From the NCBI GenBank assembly GCA_007996965.1, contig BIMP01000001.1:434001-498000 (forward strand): DNA of 64,000 bases. Reading direction: 5' to 3'. Under the pieces are notes generated by a model. The model was not told where the DNA came from. It searched no databases and saw only the letters and a program-made list of their open reading frames with translations. Within the stretch, counting starts at the first letter, position 1, and the number at the start of each line of letters is the position of its first letter. A program made the translations under genes and the position numbers. This document shows, in pieces, positions 1 through 11,135 of this stretch. This DNA comes from a cyanobiont of Ornithocercus magnificus. Its GTDB lineage: Bacteria; Cyanobacteriota; Cyanobacteriia; PCC-6307; Cyanobiaceae.

Positions 1-2791
1 CCTCACCGCTATTGCTCTTCGCACCTATTCTATTCATTGCTATAGCTAAGACCTCATGGGCCTCTCGTGAAAGAGCACCTAGGCTCATTCCACCCGTGCA
101 AAAGCGACTACAGATGCTTTCAACACTCTCTACTTTACTGAGTGGCAATGGTGCTAGTGCTAAGTTAAAATCTAGCAAGTCGCGCAGTGCCGTCACAGGT
201 CGATTTTCTAGTAGTGACTGGTAAGTAGCATAGTGGTTATATCCTGTCCCTTTGGCAACAGCTTTATGCAAAAGTTTAGCCATCTCCGGACCATTGAGGT
301 GGTACTCACCTTTGGAGCGATACTGCACGAAACCCATAAACTCAAGCTTGCTTTGTTTAAGTTCGGGAAAAGCTTTTGAATGAAATACAGCTGTCTCACG
401 GGCAAGATCATCTAGCGATAGGCCAGCAACACGACTGGTAGTACCTTCAAAAGCAACAGCAATAACATCAGCACCTAGCCCAATGGCCTCGAAAATTTGG
501 GCACCGTGATAACTAGTTAGTAAAGAGATGCCAATTTTTGAGAGGATCTTGCGCAAGCCGTTCTCTAGGGCTTGGCGTATGTTTGCCTGGACCTGAGCAG
601 ATTCAAGTGCAGCAAGTTTACCCTGTTCAATACGTTTCTTCACCTTAGATTGCATTATCCAGTGGCGTGCAGTTTCCCAAGCAAGCCAAGGACAAACAGC
701 ACTAGCACCATAACCGATTAGGCAAGCTAGATGATGTGTACTCCAGCACTGACCTGTATCAACCACTATAGAGCAGTGCAGACGTAAACCACAGCGAAGT
801 AAGTGGTGGTGTATAGCGCCAACTGCTAAAAGAGGTGGAATAGCCAATCTCGTGGCCGAAATGTGCGCAGGATGCCCATCAGCTTTGATGCGGTCGCTAA
901 GTACTAGAATTTGAACACCATGCATAATAGCCTTCTCAGCATCCTGGCAAAGACCTCTCAGATGGGCTGCCAGGCCTCCTACTTCTGTACATGTTATGGG
1001 GTTAATCTGAGTAGATAGATGGCGAGCGGAAAGTTTGCATTTTCCGAGTTCAGCTAACTCATTTTCATTTAAGATAGGAGACTCAAGGTGCAAGAGAGCA
1101 GCACCCTCTGGTTGTGGCCTTAGAGCAGGGCGACGCCTGCCTAGATGCACCTCGAGGCTCATGACAAGCTTCTCACGCAGCGGATCGATTGGCGGATTTG
1201 TAACTTGGGCAAAGCGTTGCTTGAAGTAGTCGTAGAGCAGGTGAGGTTTGTCAGAAAGAACTGCTAGGGGTATATCGTCCCCCATACAATAAGTCGGCTC
1301 TCTTCCCTGTACCGCCATGTTCTCAATTATAAGATCTAAGTCCTCAGCAGTAAAACCCATGGCAGTTTGTAGCTGCAGTAAGCTAAGTTCAGCGGTTTGA
1401 TGGCTTAACAGCCAAGGGCAAGGCTTTAGATTCCTGCGCTGCTCTTGAAGCCAAGCTGCATAGGGATACTGAGCAGCAGCGTCTTCTTTTACAGACCAGT
1501 TATCAAGCACAATACCTCGCTCGAGATCAACAGCGAGCATTTGGCCAGGCCCTAGTCTTCCCTTTGACAGAATAGTTTTACCAGAAAGATCAACAGCTCC
1601 AACCTCTGATCCCATTACTATAAAACCATCAGCAGTAATGCAATACCGACCAGGTCGTAGACCATTGCGATCTAACATTGCACCAACGCGCTTGCCATCG
1701 GCAAATACAAGCAAAGCTGGTCCATCCCAGGACTCCTGGATACCAGCATTATAAGTATACATTGCCTTGATATCTGGCCTTGTTTCAAGCTCTGCTTGGT
1801 GCTGGAAAGACTCTGGCACAAGAGTAATTAGACTTTCGGTAATGGAGCGGCCACTACGTACCATCAACTCAAGAACTGCATCAAGATTTGCTGAATCACT
1901 AAAAGCTGCATCAACTATAGGAGTAATATCAGCAGTAGCCTCACCCCAAATAGATACCAGACTAGCTTCTGCTGCCTTTGCCCAATTAAGATTTCCTAGC
2001 AGGGTGTTAATTTCACCATTGTGGCCAAGTAATCGCATAGGCTGAGCTAAAGACCAGCGCGGCAGTGTATTAGTGCTAAAGCGCCGATGGTAGACAGCAA
2101 AGCTAACTGAAAAGCGACTATCTTGTAGATCAGGGTAGTACAGGGCAAGTACGTCTGAGCGCACCATGGCCTTGTATACAACTGTGCGGGTACTTAATGA
2201 TGCAATGTAGAAATCTCTTGCATGTTTACCGGTACCCAAAGTGCTATTAGCACGCTTTGTAATGCGGCGACGTAGACGAAACAGTATACTCTCAAGTGCA
2301 CTCATGTCGGCCTGGCTCTGCAATAGCCACTGCTCAATCCGAGGGGCAGTCTCGCGAGCCATCGGTCCAAGTACTTTGGAATTCACCGGTACCTCACGCC
2401 AGTCAATATGAACTAGGCCTATGGCGTCAGCCTCCTCCTCGCAGATCCTGCGAGCCTCTGCAGCGTGTACTGGATCCTGAGGAATAAAGAGCATACCGAG
2501 ACCAACTGCTCCATTGTTAGATACAGCAGCAGCTGGCCACACCTCACATAAAAATGTCCAGGGAATTGCACAGAGAATGCCGGCGCCATCGCCAGAGTCA
2601 CCATCACCACCGCAGCCGCCACGATGCTCTACGCGGCCAAGGCCGCGTAGAGCTTGCTGAAGCAACCAGTGACTTTTCTGTCCCTCGCGCTGAGCCAGGA
2701 AACCAACACCGCAGGCATCTTTTTCACCCAATACCCCAATGGGCGCACTGCTATCACAATGAGGCCAGCAGTGATTGGCAACTAGTGTCAT
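1..2791 (-). CDS. gltB: Glutamate synthase large subunit, ferredoxin type (partial, C-terminus outside window)
   Basis: Makes two glutamates from glutamine and 2-oxoglutarate in the GS-GOGAT cycle. The frame is open from ATG at 2791 to the left edge, about 930 residues of an enzyme usually near 1,500. The N-terminal amidotransferase nucleophile is Cys27 in DACGVGF, so a 26-residue propeptide should be removed. Further on come EHRGGCGGDGDSGDGAG, then GHNGEINT and RNGLRPGRY, all typical of the glutaminase domain, and near the edge GGMSLGALSREAH opens the FMN-binding synthase domain. The domain order fits GltB; the ferredoxin-dependent assignment is by analogy with cyanobacteria (often called glsF). 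Transcribed leftward and divergent from the gene at 3228; a 17-base palindrome lies 61 bases upstream of its start. Confidence 0.95.
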   Translation of the reverse strand, partial: MTLVANHCWPHCDSSAPIGVLGEKDACGVGFLAQREGQKSHWLLQQALRGLGRVEHRGGCGGDGDSGDGAGILCAIPWTFLCEVWPAAAVSNNGAVGLGMLFIPQDPVHAAEARRICEEEADAIGLVHIDWREVPVNSKVLGPMARETAPRIEQWLLQSQADMSALESILFRLRRRITKRANSTLGTGKHARDFYIASLSTRTVVYKAMVRSDVLALYYPDLQDSRFSVSFAVYHRRFSTNTLPRWSLAQPMRLLGHNGEINTLLGNLNWAKAAEASLVSIWGEATADITPIVDAAFSDSANLDAVLELMVRSGRSITESLITLVPESFQHQAELETRPDIKAMYTYNAGIQESWDGPALLVFADGKRVGAMLDRNGLRPGRYCITADGFIVMGSEVGAVDLSGKTILSKGRLGPGQMLAVDLERGIVLDNWSVKEDAAAQYPYAAWLQEQRRNLKPCPWLLSHQTAELSLLQLQTAMGFTAEDLDLIIENMAVQGREPTYCMGDDIPLAVLSDKPHLLYDYFKQRFAQVTNPPIDPLREKLVMSLEVHLGRRRPALRPQPEGAALLHLESPILNENELAELGKCKLSARHLSTQINPITCTEVGGLAAHLRGLCQDAEKAIMHGVQILVLSDRIKADGHPAHISATRLAIPPLLAVGAIHHHLLRCGLRLHCSIVVDTGQCWSTHHLACLIGYGASAVCPWLAWETARHWIMQSKVKKRIEQGKLAALESAQVQANIRQALENGLRKILSKIGISLLTSYHGAQIFEAIGLGADVIAVAFEGTTSRVAGLSLDDLARETAVFHSKAFPELKQSKLEFMGFVQYRSKGEYHLNGPEMAKLLHKAVAKGTGYNHYATYQSLLENRPVTALRDLLDFNLALAPLPLSKVESVESICSRFCTGGMSLGALSREAHEVLAIAMNRIGAKSNSGE

Positions 2792-3227
2792 GACCTAACA
2801 AAACCGAACGGGAAACCTACTGGTGGTGCACTGCGCACTTTGGGGAGCTTGTTCCTAAACTTTAGGAAGGCAACCAACATCATCTGAAACCAAGCTGCCT
2901 GGAACAGCAGGACTAGCTTCCAGCATATGGATCTGCCTATTTTTCCTTCCACCTGTTAGCGAGATCAGGGCAAACCCCAAGACTATGGGTAATTGTTTCC
3001 AGATTAGTGGTATTGAGTTGAATAGTCCGTGCATTTGGACAGGCCCTGCACAACAGGCCTAGCCACTACTGGGAGTATTATATTCCCATCTTGATTATCA
3101 GCATAGTGAGGCTAGCCGGACAAGTTTCGCCTGGTTAGATCAGCCCCTGATACCGGGCGATTTGCCGCGATGGATAATTAATGGTTATGCCAACCTTGAT
3201 CTTATTCCTTAGCTTGGAGCAACTGAG
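2792..3227. other. Divergent intergenic region, gltB / phosphodiester glycosidase
   Basis: About 436 bases with no coding frame I can support. It must hold the promoters of both flanking genes. Visible structures are a perfect palindrome at 2852-2868 and a short TGGGA/TCCCA inverted repeat around 3070-3090. I looked for GTA-N8-TAC, the NtcA consensus expected at a nitrogen gene, and found none. Confidence 0.5.
2852..2868. promoter_or_regulatory. Perfect 17-base palindrome upstream of gltB
   Basis: TTCCTAAA, one central C, then TTTAGGAA: arms of eight bases matching perfectly. It lies 61 bases before the gltB start codon, a usual place for an operator or a leader hairpin. It does not match the NtcA consensus. 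No known regulator is assigned. Confidence 0.4.
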
Positions 3228-4580
3228 ATGTACCCAAGCTACCAAAACACTGTTCTCGGTTTGTATTTGTGCCATGCGATAGGTGGAATGCACGGACACT
3301 TATTTTTTGATCTAAACAGCCCTGCATTTACACAGCGACAAGGGTCAAACTTAGTATTAAATATGCACAACGACATTAAGCAGCAAGATAGACTACAACG
3401 ATCTAGACTTAAACTACACCAAGACTCTACTTGGTTAAGGCTAATTAGAGACGCTGAGAGACTACGCACATCCAGTTTGAGGGACTCTTGGCAATTTGCT
3501 CTCGACAGGACTAACCCCAGAAAACCACATCAGGGCAATCTCAAAGTTTCCCTGCGTGATCCTGTAACCCGGAAGCTGTTTAGGAGCGGTCTAAAACTTG
3601 ATCGCCGCAGGGTTGTTGTAGGCGTGAAGCCTTTGTCTGTGACTCGAGCCGGCGTCGACTTCTCTTCAGATGCTTTTGCCCTCTTACCTCTAGTGCAGAG
3701 AGGCAGTCAGCAGGGACTATATACCCTTGCCCAATTGGCAGCTTCATCCCAGGCAGTAGTTGTTGCCATCAATGGTGGTTTCTTCAACCGCACGCGCCAG
3801 CTACCACTGGGAGCTTTGAAGCGCGACGGTGTCTGGCTTTCTGGACCAATTCTTAACCGCGGGGCAATCGGCTGGAGCACTGAGGGGCCACTGCACTTCG
3901 GTCGCCTGAGACTTAAGCAAAAACTGCAGGTAAAAGGCGGCCAAAGCTGGGATTTGGGATATCTCAACAGTGCCTTCGTAAGATCAGGACTTAGTCGCTA
4001 TACCAGTGCCTGGGGTCCTCGCTACCAGGCACTTAGCGGAGAGGAGAAGGCTTTATTAATTCGCAATGGCAGTGTAGTAAGTCAATTCAAGCAATCTGAG
4101 CTAGATCTAGGCATACCAATTGCTGACGCTGAAAACCTCTTAGTGTCACGAGGCAGAGGACTGCTGCCAGCAGCTATAGGTGATCAGGTAGTATTTCATC
4201 TAAAGACGTCTGATCCTCTAGGCGATCTCCCAAATGTTCTTGGTGCAGGACCACTGCTACTACAAGGAAGCCGTATAGTTTTATCTGGCCAGGAAGAGGG
4301 GTTTAATCCAACTTTTTTAAGACAAGCTGCCCCACGCAGTGTCGTTGCCCAGGACGCTCGCTCGTTGTGGTTGGTAGCAATCACCGATGGTGGTAGCGGC
4401 AGTCCCACATTGCTCGAGACCGCTCTTGCTCTGCTGCAATTGAGACTGAGTGATGCGCTGAACCTCGATGGCGGCAGCTCAACATCCCTGCTTTTGGTGG
4501 ATCACCTACTGCTAACAGGCAGGGGTATAGCACCTAGATTGCAGAATGCTCTCGGACTAGTTGCACTCCCTCAAGAATGA
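3228..4580 (+). CDS. Phosphodiester glycosidase (NAGPA) family protein
   Basis: A 450-residue protein whose C-terminal two thirds match the phosphodiester glycosidase family (PF09992, named after the enzyme that uncovers mannose-6-phosphate and related to bacterial exopolysaccharide proteins). Supporting motifs are AINGGFFN at 180-187 and the closing LDGGSSTSL near 413-421, both hallmarks of the fold. The first 100 residues are poorly conserved in type, lack a clear signal peptide, and the ATG at 3228 is uncertain; a later start such as 3363 is possible. It precedes rpsL in the same direction. Substrate unknown; a role in cell-surface sugar processing is only inferred from the family. Confidence 0.75.
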   Translation: MYPSYQNTVLGLYLCHAIGGMHGHLFFDLNSPAFTQRQGSNLVLNMHNDIKQQDRLQRSRLKLHQDSTWLRLIRDAERLRTSSLRDSWQFALDRTNPRKPHQGNLKVSLRDPVTRKLFRSGLKLDRRRVVVGVKPLSVTRAGVDFSSDAFALLPLVQRGSQQGLYTLAQLAASSQAVVVAINGGFFNRTRQLPLGALKRDGVWLSGPILNRGAIGWSTEGPLHFGRLRLKQKLQVKGGQSWDLGYLNSAFVRSGLSRYTSAWGPRYQALSGEEKALLIRNGSVVSQFKQSELDLGIPIADAENLLVSRGRGLLPAAIGDQVVFHLKTSDPLGDLPNVLGAGPLLLQGSRIVLSGQEEGFNPTFLRQAAPRSVVAQDARSLWLVAITDGGSGSPTLLETALALLQLRLSDALNLDGGSSTSLLLVDHLLLTGRGIAPRLQNALGLVALPQE

Positions 4581-4677
4581 ATCACGGTGGTATGAACTGT
4601 ACAAGGTGAGGTCGAGGCTAGTTTACAATGACGGGCTATCGAACTTAGTCGGTCGCCCGACCACATACCGACCGCTG

Positions 4678-5052
4678 ATGCCAACGATCCAACAACTGAT
4701 CCGCACCGAGCGCCAGCGTCTTACCCGCAAGACGAAATCCCCAGCGCTACGTGCTTGCCCCGAACGTCGCGGTGTTTGCACGCGTGTATACACTTCTACC
4801 CCTAAAAAGCCAAACTCAGCCCTGCGTAAGGTGGCACGTGTGCGGCTTACCTCTGGCTTCGAGGTAACTGCTTACATTCCAGGCACTGGTCACAACCTCC
4901 AGGAACACTCCGTAGTGCTAATTCGAGGTGGGCGTGTCAAGGATTTGCCTGGTGTCCGATACCACATCATTAGAGGCACACTAGATACAGCGGGTGTTAA
5001 GGATCGCCGTCAAGCCCGCTCCAAATATGGTGCCAAGGTACCTAAGGGTTGA
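4678..5052 (+). CDS. rpsL: 30S ribosomal protein S12 (uS12)
   Basis: A decoding-centre protein of the small subunit. The ATG at 4678 gives 124 residues beginning MPTIQQLIR and containing [11 protein letters not shown] and the [22 protein letters not shown] block, the classic uS12 core including the lysines where streptomycin resistance arises (wild type here). The reading frame is open 39 codons further upstream, but that extension is not ribosomal and is rejected. First gene of the rpsL-rpsG-fusA-tufA-rpsJ operon. Confidence 0.98.
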   Translation: MPTIQQLIRTERQRLTRKTKSPALRACPERRGVCTRVYTSTPKKPNSALRKVARVRLTSGFEVTAYIPGTGHNLQEHSVVLIRGGRVKDLPGVRYHIIRGTLDTAGVKDRRQARSKYGAKVPKG

Positions 5053-5115
5053 CTAAAGCCCGCCCTAGGACTGATCTCGACTTCAATTCCCACACTCTTA
5101 ATTAATCTGACGGCC

Positions 5116-5586
5116 ATGTCACGCCGCAACGCCGCTGAAAAGCGCCCGGTTCTTCCCGACCCACAGTTCAATAGCCGACTTGCCACAATGATGGTGGCGC
5201 GTCTGATGAGGCACGGAAAGAAGTCGACGGCTCAGCGCATTTTCTCAGGTGCTTTTAAACTAATCCAAGAGCGTACTGGTGGTGATCCGATAGAACTGTT
5301 CGAGACCGCTGTCAAAAACGCCACGCCACTTGTTGAAGTGAGAGCGCGCCGTGTCGGAGGTGCAACCTATCAGGTTCCAATGGAGGTACGACAGGAACGC
5401 GGCACAGCTATGGCACTACGCTGGTTGGTTAGTTTCTCGCGTGCTCGCAACGGTAGAAGTATGGCCCAGAAACTAGCCGGCGAGCTCATGGACGCTGCTA
5501 ACGAGGCGGGAAGCGCAGTCCGCAAGCGCGAGGAGACACACAAAATGGCCGAAGCCAATAAAGCATTTGCCCACTATCGCTACTGA
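5116..5586 (+). CDS. rpsG: 30S ribosomal protein S7 (uS7)
   Basis: Primary 16S rRNA binding protein that nucleates the 30S head. 156 residues from [16 protein letters not shown], the normal length for the bacterial protein. Shows the conserved [20 protein letters not shown] and [17 protein letters not shown] segments, and ends with the [14 protein letters not shown] tail. Lies 63 bases after rpsL and 86 bases before fusA in one operon. Confidence 0.98.
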   Translation: MSRRNAAEKRPVLPDPQFNSRLATMMVARLMRHGKKSTAQRIFSGAFKLIQERTGGDPIELFETAVKNATPLVEVRARRVGGATYQVPMEVRQERGTAMALRWLVSFSRARNGRSMAQKLAGELMDAANEAGSAVRKREETHKMAEANKAFAHYRY

Positions 5587-5672
5587 ACTTAGACAGCTCA
5601 GCGACCTTCAGTTGCGAGGCCCGACCTGTAGAGTCGCAGCCGCCTTTCTATGCCCCACCCCGGAGATTTCCT

Positions 5673-7748
5673 GTGGCTCGCGCTTTTCCCCTGGAACGCG
5701 TCAGAAATATCGGTATCGCCGCTCACATTGATGCGGGCAAGACGACAACTACCGAACGTATCCTCTTTTATTCAGGGGTCGTTCACAAGATTGGCGAAGT
5801 CCATGACGGCGCCGCCGTAACTGACTGGATGGCTCAGGAGCGAGAACGAGGTATCACGATTACTGCTGCTGCTATCTCTACCAGCTGGCAAGAGCACAGG
5901 ATCAATATTATCGACACCCCTGGTCACGTGGACTTCACCATTGAGGTGGAGCGCTCCATGCGCGTACTTGACGGAGTGATTGCTGTGTTCTGTGCTGTGG
6001 GTGGTGTACAACCCCAATCTGAGACCGTATGGCGCCAGGCAGATCGCTATTCAGTACCGCGTATGGTGTTCGTCAACAAGATGGATCGAACAGGTGCAGA
6101 TTTTCTCAAGGTCTACGAGCAGATCAAAGACCGCCTTAAAGCAAACGCTATGCCAGTTCAGCTTCCAATAGGGGCCGAGGGCGACCTTTCGGGAATTATT
6201 GACCTTGTTAGCAACAAAGCATATATCTACAAAAATGATCTTGGTACTGACATCGAGGAAGCAGAGATCCCTGACAATATGGCTAAACAAGCTGCGGAAT
6301 GGCGTACTAAGCTAGTGGAGACTGTTGCTGAGACTGATGAGATACTGATTGAGAAGTTCATTGAGACAGGCGAGCTGTCTAGGGAAGAACTTAGGCGAGG
6401 AATCCGAGAAGGAGTCTTAAAGCATGGCCTTGTGCCGATGCTATGTGGCTCTGCTTTCAAGAACAAAGGTGTCCAGCTACTTCTTGATGCTGTTGTCGAC
6501 TATCTACCCGCCCCAGTTGATGTGCCGCCGATTCAGGGGCTTCTACCAGGAGGTACCGAAGCAGCTCGGCCATCCGATGATCATGCACCTTTTAGTGCCC
6601 TGGCCTTCAAGGTTATGGCTGACCCCTACGGAAAGCTAACCTTTGTGCGGATGTACTCTGGTGTACTTCAGAGAGGTAGTTATGTCCTTAACTCAACTAA
6701 AGATGTCAAAGAGCGCATCTCACGTCTAGTTGTATTAAAGGCTGATGATCGCGAGGAGGTTGATGAGCTGCGTGCTGGAGACCTAGGAGCAGTACTCGGC
6801 CTCAAGAACACTGCAACTGGCGACACACTCTGCACTGCTGATGAACCAATTGTCCTGGAAACACTGTTTATCCCAGAACCAGTTATCTCAGTTGCTGTAG
6901 AGCCTAAAACTAAGGGCGATATGGAAAAACTTTCAAGAGCTCTACAAGCTCTATCTGAGGAAGATCCTACTTTCCGAGTCAGCACCGATCAAGAAACCGG
7001 ACAAACAGTTATTGCTGGCATGGGCGAGTTGCATCTGGAGATTCTAGTAGACCGAATGCTACGTGAATTCAAGGTCGAAGCTAATATCGGTGCACCTCAA
7101 GTCTCTTACAGGGAAACTATCCGTGCAGCAGCAAAGGGTGAAGGTAAGTTTGCACGCCAGACTGGCGGCAAAGGTCAATATGGGCATGTTGTAATTGAAA
7201 TGGAGCCTGGCGAGCCTGGATCAGGTTTTGAGTTTGTTAATAAAATTGTTGGTGGGGCTGTTCCCAAGGAGTACATAGGCCCTGCTGAAGCTGGTATGAA
7301 AGAGACTTGCGAGTCGGGTGTAATTGCAGGTTATCCCTTGATTGACGTCAAAGTCACCATGGTAGATGGTTCTTACCATGATGTTGACTCATCTGAGATG
7401 GCTTTTAAGATAGCCGGCTCAATGGCTTTTAAGGACGGCGTGAAGAAGTGCAATCCCGTACTCCTTGAGCCAATGATGAAAGTCGAAGTTGAGATTCCTG
7501 AGAACTTTCTTGGTTCAGTCATTGGCGATTTATCTTCCCGCCGCGGACAGGTAGAAGGCCAGTCCATCAACAGTGGACAATCTAAGGTTCAGGCCAAAGT
7601 ACCACTTGCAAAGATGTTCGGCTATGCCACCGAGCTCCGATCTATGACTCAGGGTCGGGGTATCTTCTCGATGGAGTTCAGCCACTACGAGGAAGTTCCT
7701 CGCAACGTCGCTGAAGCCATCATCTCCAAGAATCAGGGCAATTCCTGA
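5673..7748 (+). CDS. fusA: Elongation factor G
   Basis: GTPase that drives tRNA-mRNA translocation and, with the recycling factor, splits ribosomes. 691 residues, the usual length. The N-terminal G domain shows [13 protein letters not shown] (P-loop), RGITITAA (switch I), DTPGHVDF and NKMDRTGAD; domain IV has [16 protein letters not shown] start at 5673, chosen because it gives [15 protein letters not shown], the standard EF-G beginning. Third gene of the translation operon, 31 bases before tufA. Confidence 0.98.
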   Translation: MARAFPLERVRNIGIAAHIDAGKTTTTERILFYSGVVHKIGEVHDGAAVTDWMAQERERGITITAAAISTSWQEHRINIIDTPGHVDFTIEVERSMRVLDGVIAVFCAVGGVQPQSETVWRQADRYSVPRMVFVNKMDRTGADFLKVYEQIKDRLKANAMPVQLPIGAEGDLSGIIDLVSNKAYIYKNDLGTDIEEAEIPDNMAKQAAEWRTKLVETVAETDEILIEKFIETGELSREELRRGIREGVLKHGLVPMLCGSAFKNKGVQLLLDAVVDYLPAPVDVPPIQGLLPGGTEAARPSDDHAPFSALAFKVMADPYGKLTFVRMYSGVLQRGSYVLNSTKDVKERISRLVVLKADDREEVDELRAGDLGAVLGLKNTATGDTLCTADEPIVLETLFIPEPVISVAVEPKTKGDMEKLSRALQALSEEDPTFRVSTDQETGQTVIAGMGELHLEILVDRMLREFKVEANIGAPQVSYRETIRAAAKGEGKFARQTGGKGQYGHVVIEMEPGEPGSGFEFVNKIVGGAVPKEYIGPAEAGMKETCESGVIAGYPLIDVKVTMVDGSYHDVDSSEMAFKIAGSMAFKDGVKKCNPVLLEPMMKVEVEIPENFLGSVIGDLSSRRGQVEGQSINSGQSKVQAKVPLAKMFGYATELRSMTQGRGIFSMEFSHYEEVPRNVAEAIISKNQGNS

Positions 7749-7779
7749 TCTCTCAACCCACTCCATCTTTAAAAACAAA

Positions 7780-8979
7780 ATGGCTCGCGAGAAGTTCGAG
7801 AGGAACAAGCCTCACGTCAACATTGGTACGATCGGTCATGTCGACCACGGCAAGACTACGCTCACTGCCGCAATTACTAATGTACTTGCCAAAAAAGGGC
7901 AGGCCAAAGCCCAAGACTACAGCGACATCGATGGCGCACCTGAGGAGCGTGAACGTGGCATTACCATCAACACTGCTCATGTTGAGTATGAGACTGATGG
8001 CCGCCACTACGCACATGTGGACTGCCCTGGTCATGCAGATTATGTCAAGAACATGATTACTGGCGCAGCTCAGATGGATGGTGCAATTCTGGTTTGCGCT
8101 GCTACTGACGGTCCGATGGCTCAGACCAAAGAGCATATTCTTTTAGCAAAACAAGTTGGTGTTCCTGCTTTAGTTGTTGCACTGAACAAGTGTGATATGG
8201 TCGATGATGAAGAGATCATCGAGCTAGTCGAGATGGAGGTTCGAGAACTGCTCGACAGCTACGACTTTCCTGGTGATAAAATTCCTGTAGTCCAGGTATC
8301 TGGCCTGAAAGCTCTTGAGGGTAGCGCTGAGTGGGAAGCCAAGATTGAGGAGCTAATGGCTGCCGTAGACAAATCAATTCCTGAGCCTGAACGTGAGATA
8401 GATAAATCCTTCTTGATGGCTGTCGAAGATGTATTTTCCATTACTGGTCGTGGTACTGTGGCCACTGGTCGAATTGAACGCGGCAAGGTAAAGGTTGGCG
8501 AAGAAATTGAGATTGTCGGCATTAAAGAGACTCGCAAAACTACGGTTACTGGGGTCGAAATGTTCCGCAAACTTCTTGATGAAGGCATGGCAGGAGACAA
8601 TGTCGGTCTACTGTTACGCGGCATTCAGAAAGAAGATATAGAGCGTGGTATGGTACTTGTGAAGCCAGGTTCCATCACACCTCATACTAAGTTTGAGGGT
8701 GAAGTATACGTATTGAAGAAGGAAGAAGGCGGGCGACATACTCCATTCTTTGCTGGCTATCGCCCACAGTTTTACATTCGGACTACTGACGTCACTGGCC
8801 AAATCACAGCCTTTACAACAGACGATGGCTCTGCTGTAGAGATGGTGATGCCTGGCGATCGTATTAAGATGAACGGCGAGTTAATCTCTCCTGTTGCCAT
8901 TGAGAATGGCATGCGATTTGCTATTCGTGAAGGAGGCCGTACAATTGGTGCTGGCGTAGTAACTAAGATAGTCGAGTAA
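7780..8979 (+). CDS. tufA: Elongation factor Tu
   Basis: GTPase that delivers aminoacyl-tRNA to the ribosome. 399 residues with [13 protein letters not shown] (P-loop), [17 protein letters not shown] (switch I), [15 protein letters not shown] and [10 protein letters not shown], followed by the two beta-barrel domains. Typical length for cyanobacterial EF-Tu. Followed after 9 bases by a seven-base-pair stem, then rpsJ 165 bases on, so rpsJ may be partly uncoupled from the upstream genes. Confidence 0.98.
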   Translation: MAREKFERNKPHVNIGTIGHVDHGKTTLTAAITNVLAKKGQAKAQDYSDIDGAPEERERGITINTAHVEYETDGRHYAHVDCPGHADYVKNMITGAAQMDGAILVCAATDGPMAQTKEHILLAKQVGVPALVVALNKCDMVDDEEIIELVEMEVRELLDSYDFPGDKIPVVQVSGLKALEGSAEWEAKIEELMAAVDKSIPEPEREIDKSFLMAVEDVFSITGRGTVATGRIERGKVKVGEEIEIVGIKETRKTTVTGVEMFRKLLDEGMAGDNVGLLLRGIQKEDIERGMVLVKPGSITPHTKFEGEVYVLKKEEGGRHTPFFAGYRPQFYIRTTDVTGQITAFTTDDGSAVEMVMPGDRIKMNGELISPVAIENGMRFAIREGGRTIGAGVVTKIVE

Positions 8980-8988
8980 CTTAACTCG

Positions 8989-9024
8989 GACGGCCCCCAA
9001 TCTTGCTAGTTACTGGAGGCCGTC
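8989..9024 (+). terminator. Hairpin after tufA
   Basis: Arms GACGGCC (8989-8995) and GGCCGTC (9018-9024) pair over a 22-base loop just after the tufA stop. There is no T-run, so it may be an attenuator or RNA-processing site between tufA and rpsJ, not a strong terminator. Confidence 0.4.
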
Positions 9025-9144
9025 TGTAGGCTCACCGAGCTAGATATCACTTGATAGTCTTGTTGTACAGCTCTTAGCCTTAGACCTGAGAAACCTAGTC
9101 GCATCTAAATCCTAGGTGTTTTTCCTAAGCTCTTCACTGAATTT

Positions 9145-9465
9145 ATGTCCACTACCATCGCTCAGCAGAAGATACGCATACGTCTGAAAGCATTTGATCG
9201 TCGCATGTTGGATCTCTCCTGTGACAAAATTATTGAAACCGCCGACACTACGGCTGCGACAGCAATTGGCCCCATTCCGCTGCCGACAAAGCGAAAGATC
9301 TATTGTGTCCTCCGCTCACCTCATGTTGACAAGGATTCCCGCGAGCACTTTGAGACTAGGACCCATCGTCGGATCATTGATATCTATAGCCCTTCGGCAA
9401 AGACGATTGATGCGCTAATGAAACTTGATCTGCCTAGCGGAGTCGATATCGAGGTCAAACTCTGA
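9145..9465 (+). CDS. rpsJ: 30S ribosomal protein S10 (uS10)
   Basis: Component of the 30S head and, in bacteria, a partner of NusB in transcription antitermination. 106 residues from [18 protein letters not shown], with the conserved [30 protein letters not shown] block shortened only by normal variation (in pieces: [30 protein letters not shown]). In cyanobacteria this gene closes the rpsL-rpsG-fusA-tufA string, as here. A second frame over 9194-9418 is a shadow. Confidence 0.98.
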   Translation: MSTTIAQQKIRIRLKAFDRRMLDLSCDKIIETADTTAATAIGPIPLPTKRKIYCVLRSPHVDKDSREHFETRTHRRIIDIYSPSAKTIDALMKLDLPSGVDIEVKL

Positions 9466-9524
9466 CCAAAGTCGAGATCATTGATTCTGATGCCTAGGAT
9501 TAATTGCCAAACGGCACAAACCTC

Positions 9525-10187
9525 GTGAGCGACCTCTCCGTCAGGGAACTACCGCTGTTTCCGCTGCCGGATCTAGTCCTGTTCCCCCAAGAGGTCCTGC
9601 CTCTCCACATATTTGAGTCTCGTTATAGGATGATGCTAGAGACAGCTCTAGAAACTGACAGGCGTTTTGGAGTAGTACGTTGGGATCCCCGATCACAGTC
9701 CATGGCAGAGATTGGATGCTGTGCGGAAATTCTCCAACACCAGACTACTGAAGATGGTCGAAGCTATATAGTCACCTTAGGCCAGCAGCGTTTTCGCGTA
9801 CTGAACGTCATGCGCGAAGCTCCATTTCGAAGTGCTATGGTCAGCTGGGTCGAAGACGAACTCGTTTCAGATATCAACCCACTTCATCAGCTCAGTCAAG
9901 ATGTAACAGCGGCCTTAAGAGACGTGGTGCAACTTACAGCAAAGCTTACAGGCGCTGACACAACACTTCCAGAAGATGTTCCAGATTTACCACGAGAGCT
10001 GTCATTCTGGATCGGAGCCCATCTCGGTGGCCCAATTGCTGATGAGCAGCAGACCCTATTAGAACTTACTAATACTCAGGAGCGGTTGGAGCGAGAGTTT
10101 GCCATGCTCGACCATACCCGCCGCCAGTTAGCTGCTCGCACTGTACTGCGCGATACCCTAGCTAATGTCGATCCCTCTAGTAACTGA
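9525..10187 (+). CDS. Lon N-terminal (LON substrate-binding) domain protein
   Basis: A stand-alone LON substrate-binding domain (PF02190) without ATPase or protease parts. Key segments are LPLFPLPDLVLFPQEVLPLH and FESRYRMM near the N-terminus, followed by a helical C-terminal half. GTG at 9525 is chosen because VSDLSVRELPLFPL matches the usual start of homologues; TTG at 9504 in the same frame is the alternative. The stop codon abuts the ATG of the next gene, so the two are probably cotranslated. Exact role unknown; such proteins are thought to bind unfolded protein or act with proteases. Confidence 0.85.
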   Translation: MSDLSVRELPLFPLPDLVLFPQEVLPLHIFESRYRMMLETALETDRRFGVVRWDPRSQSMAEIGCCAEILQHQTTEDGRSYIVTLGQQRFRVLNVMREAPFRSAMVSWVEDELVSDINPLHQLSQDVTAALRDVVQLTAKLTGADTTLPEDVPDLPRELSFWIGAHLGGPIADEQQTLLELTNTQERLEREFAMLDHTRRQLAARTVLRDTLANVDPSSN

Positions 10188-11120
10188 ATGACAGTCTGGA
10201 TCATTCTTCTGGCAGTTATTGCAATATTGCTACTAACTCTATACTTATGGAGTAACCATAATCGCCGTTATGAGTCCAGTGCCAGTGTAGCCGCTGCTTA
10301 TGACGCTTGGACAGAGGATCAGTTGCTAGAAAGGCTTTGGGGAGAGCATGTACACTTAGGACATTACGGAAATCCACCGCGCAGGTGTGACTTTCGCCAG
10401 GCAAAAGAAGATTTTGTCCACGCTCTTGTTCGTTGGAGCGGTTTAGACGAATTGCCTGCCGGCTCTAAGCTTCTTGATGTAGGCTGCGGCATTGGTGGAA
10501 GTGCGCGCATTCTTGCTCGGGACTATGGTTTCGATGTTATTGGTATTAGTATCAGTCCTGCACAAGTCAGACGGGCTGCAGAACTTACACCCTCTGCCCT
10601 CAAATGTAGTTTTCAGGTGATGGACGCCTTAGATTTGCAGTTTAGTGAGGGTTCATTTGACGCAGTCTGGAGTGTCGAGGCAGGTCCTCATATGCCAGAT
10701 AAGCAACGCTACGCAGATGAATTACAGCGGGTAATGCGAAGAGGAGGCAAGCTGGCGGTAGCAGACTGGAATCGTCGCGACTCCGCAAATGGCAAGCTGT
10801 CCCGGTTAGAACAATGGGTAATGCGTCAGTTACTAGATCAATGGTCTCACCCAGACTTCTCTAGCATCACTGGGTTTAGCAAGAACTTAGAGGGTAGTTG
10901 CTTCAGCCAGGGTCCTATCATTAGCGAAGATTGGACACAGGCTACATTACCTTCGTGGGCTGATGCAATCCTAGAGGGTAGTCGCCGGCCTGGTGCAGTA
11001 TTAGGGCTCGGCCCTAGTGCTGTGCTGCAAGGGTTACGAGAGATACCAACCTTGTTACTCATGCGTTGGGCATTTGCTCATGGGCTGATGCAATTCGGAG
11101 TTTTTCGTTCCGGAGGCTAA
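10188..11120 (+). CDS. MPBQ/MSBQ methyltransferase (plastoquinone and tocopherol pathway)
   Basis: SAM-dependent methyltransferase of 310 residues closely resembling Synechocystis Sll0418, which methylates 2-methyl-6-phytyl- and solanesyl-benzoquinol on the way to tocopherol and plastoquinone. Order of parts: one N-terminal membrane segment (about residues 3-22), AYDAWTEDQLLERLWGEH, the SAM-binding LLDVGCGIGGSARILA, WSVEAGPHMPDK, and VMRQLLDQWSHPDFSS. The N-terminal anchor agrees with a thylakoid or envelope location. It starts directly at the stop of the Lon-domain gene. The family match is from memory of Sll0418; the exact quinol substrate was not tested. Confidence 0.85.
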   Translation: MTVWIILLAVIAILLLTLYLWSNHNRRYESSASVAAAYDAWTEDQLLERLWGEHVHLGHYGNPPRRCDFRQAKEDFVHALVRWSGLDELPAGSKLLDVGCGIGGSARILARDYGFDVIGISISPAQVRRAAELTPSALKCSFQVMDALDLQFSEGSFDAVWSVEAGPHMPDKQRYADELQRVMRRGGKLAVADWNRRDSANGKLSRLEQWVMRQLLDQWSHPDFSSITGFSKNLEGSCFSQGPIISEDWTQATLPSWADAILEGSRRPGAVLGLGPSAVLQGLREIPTLLLMRWAFAHGLMQFGVFRSGG

Positions 11121-11135
11121 GAGCCTGAGCCAGTA

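Noticed and set aside
4561-4677. 39-codon upstream extension of rpsL
   Set aside because: The uS12 family begins at MPTIQQLIR (4678); the extension has no ribosomal character and overlaps the end of the previous gene.
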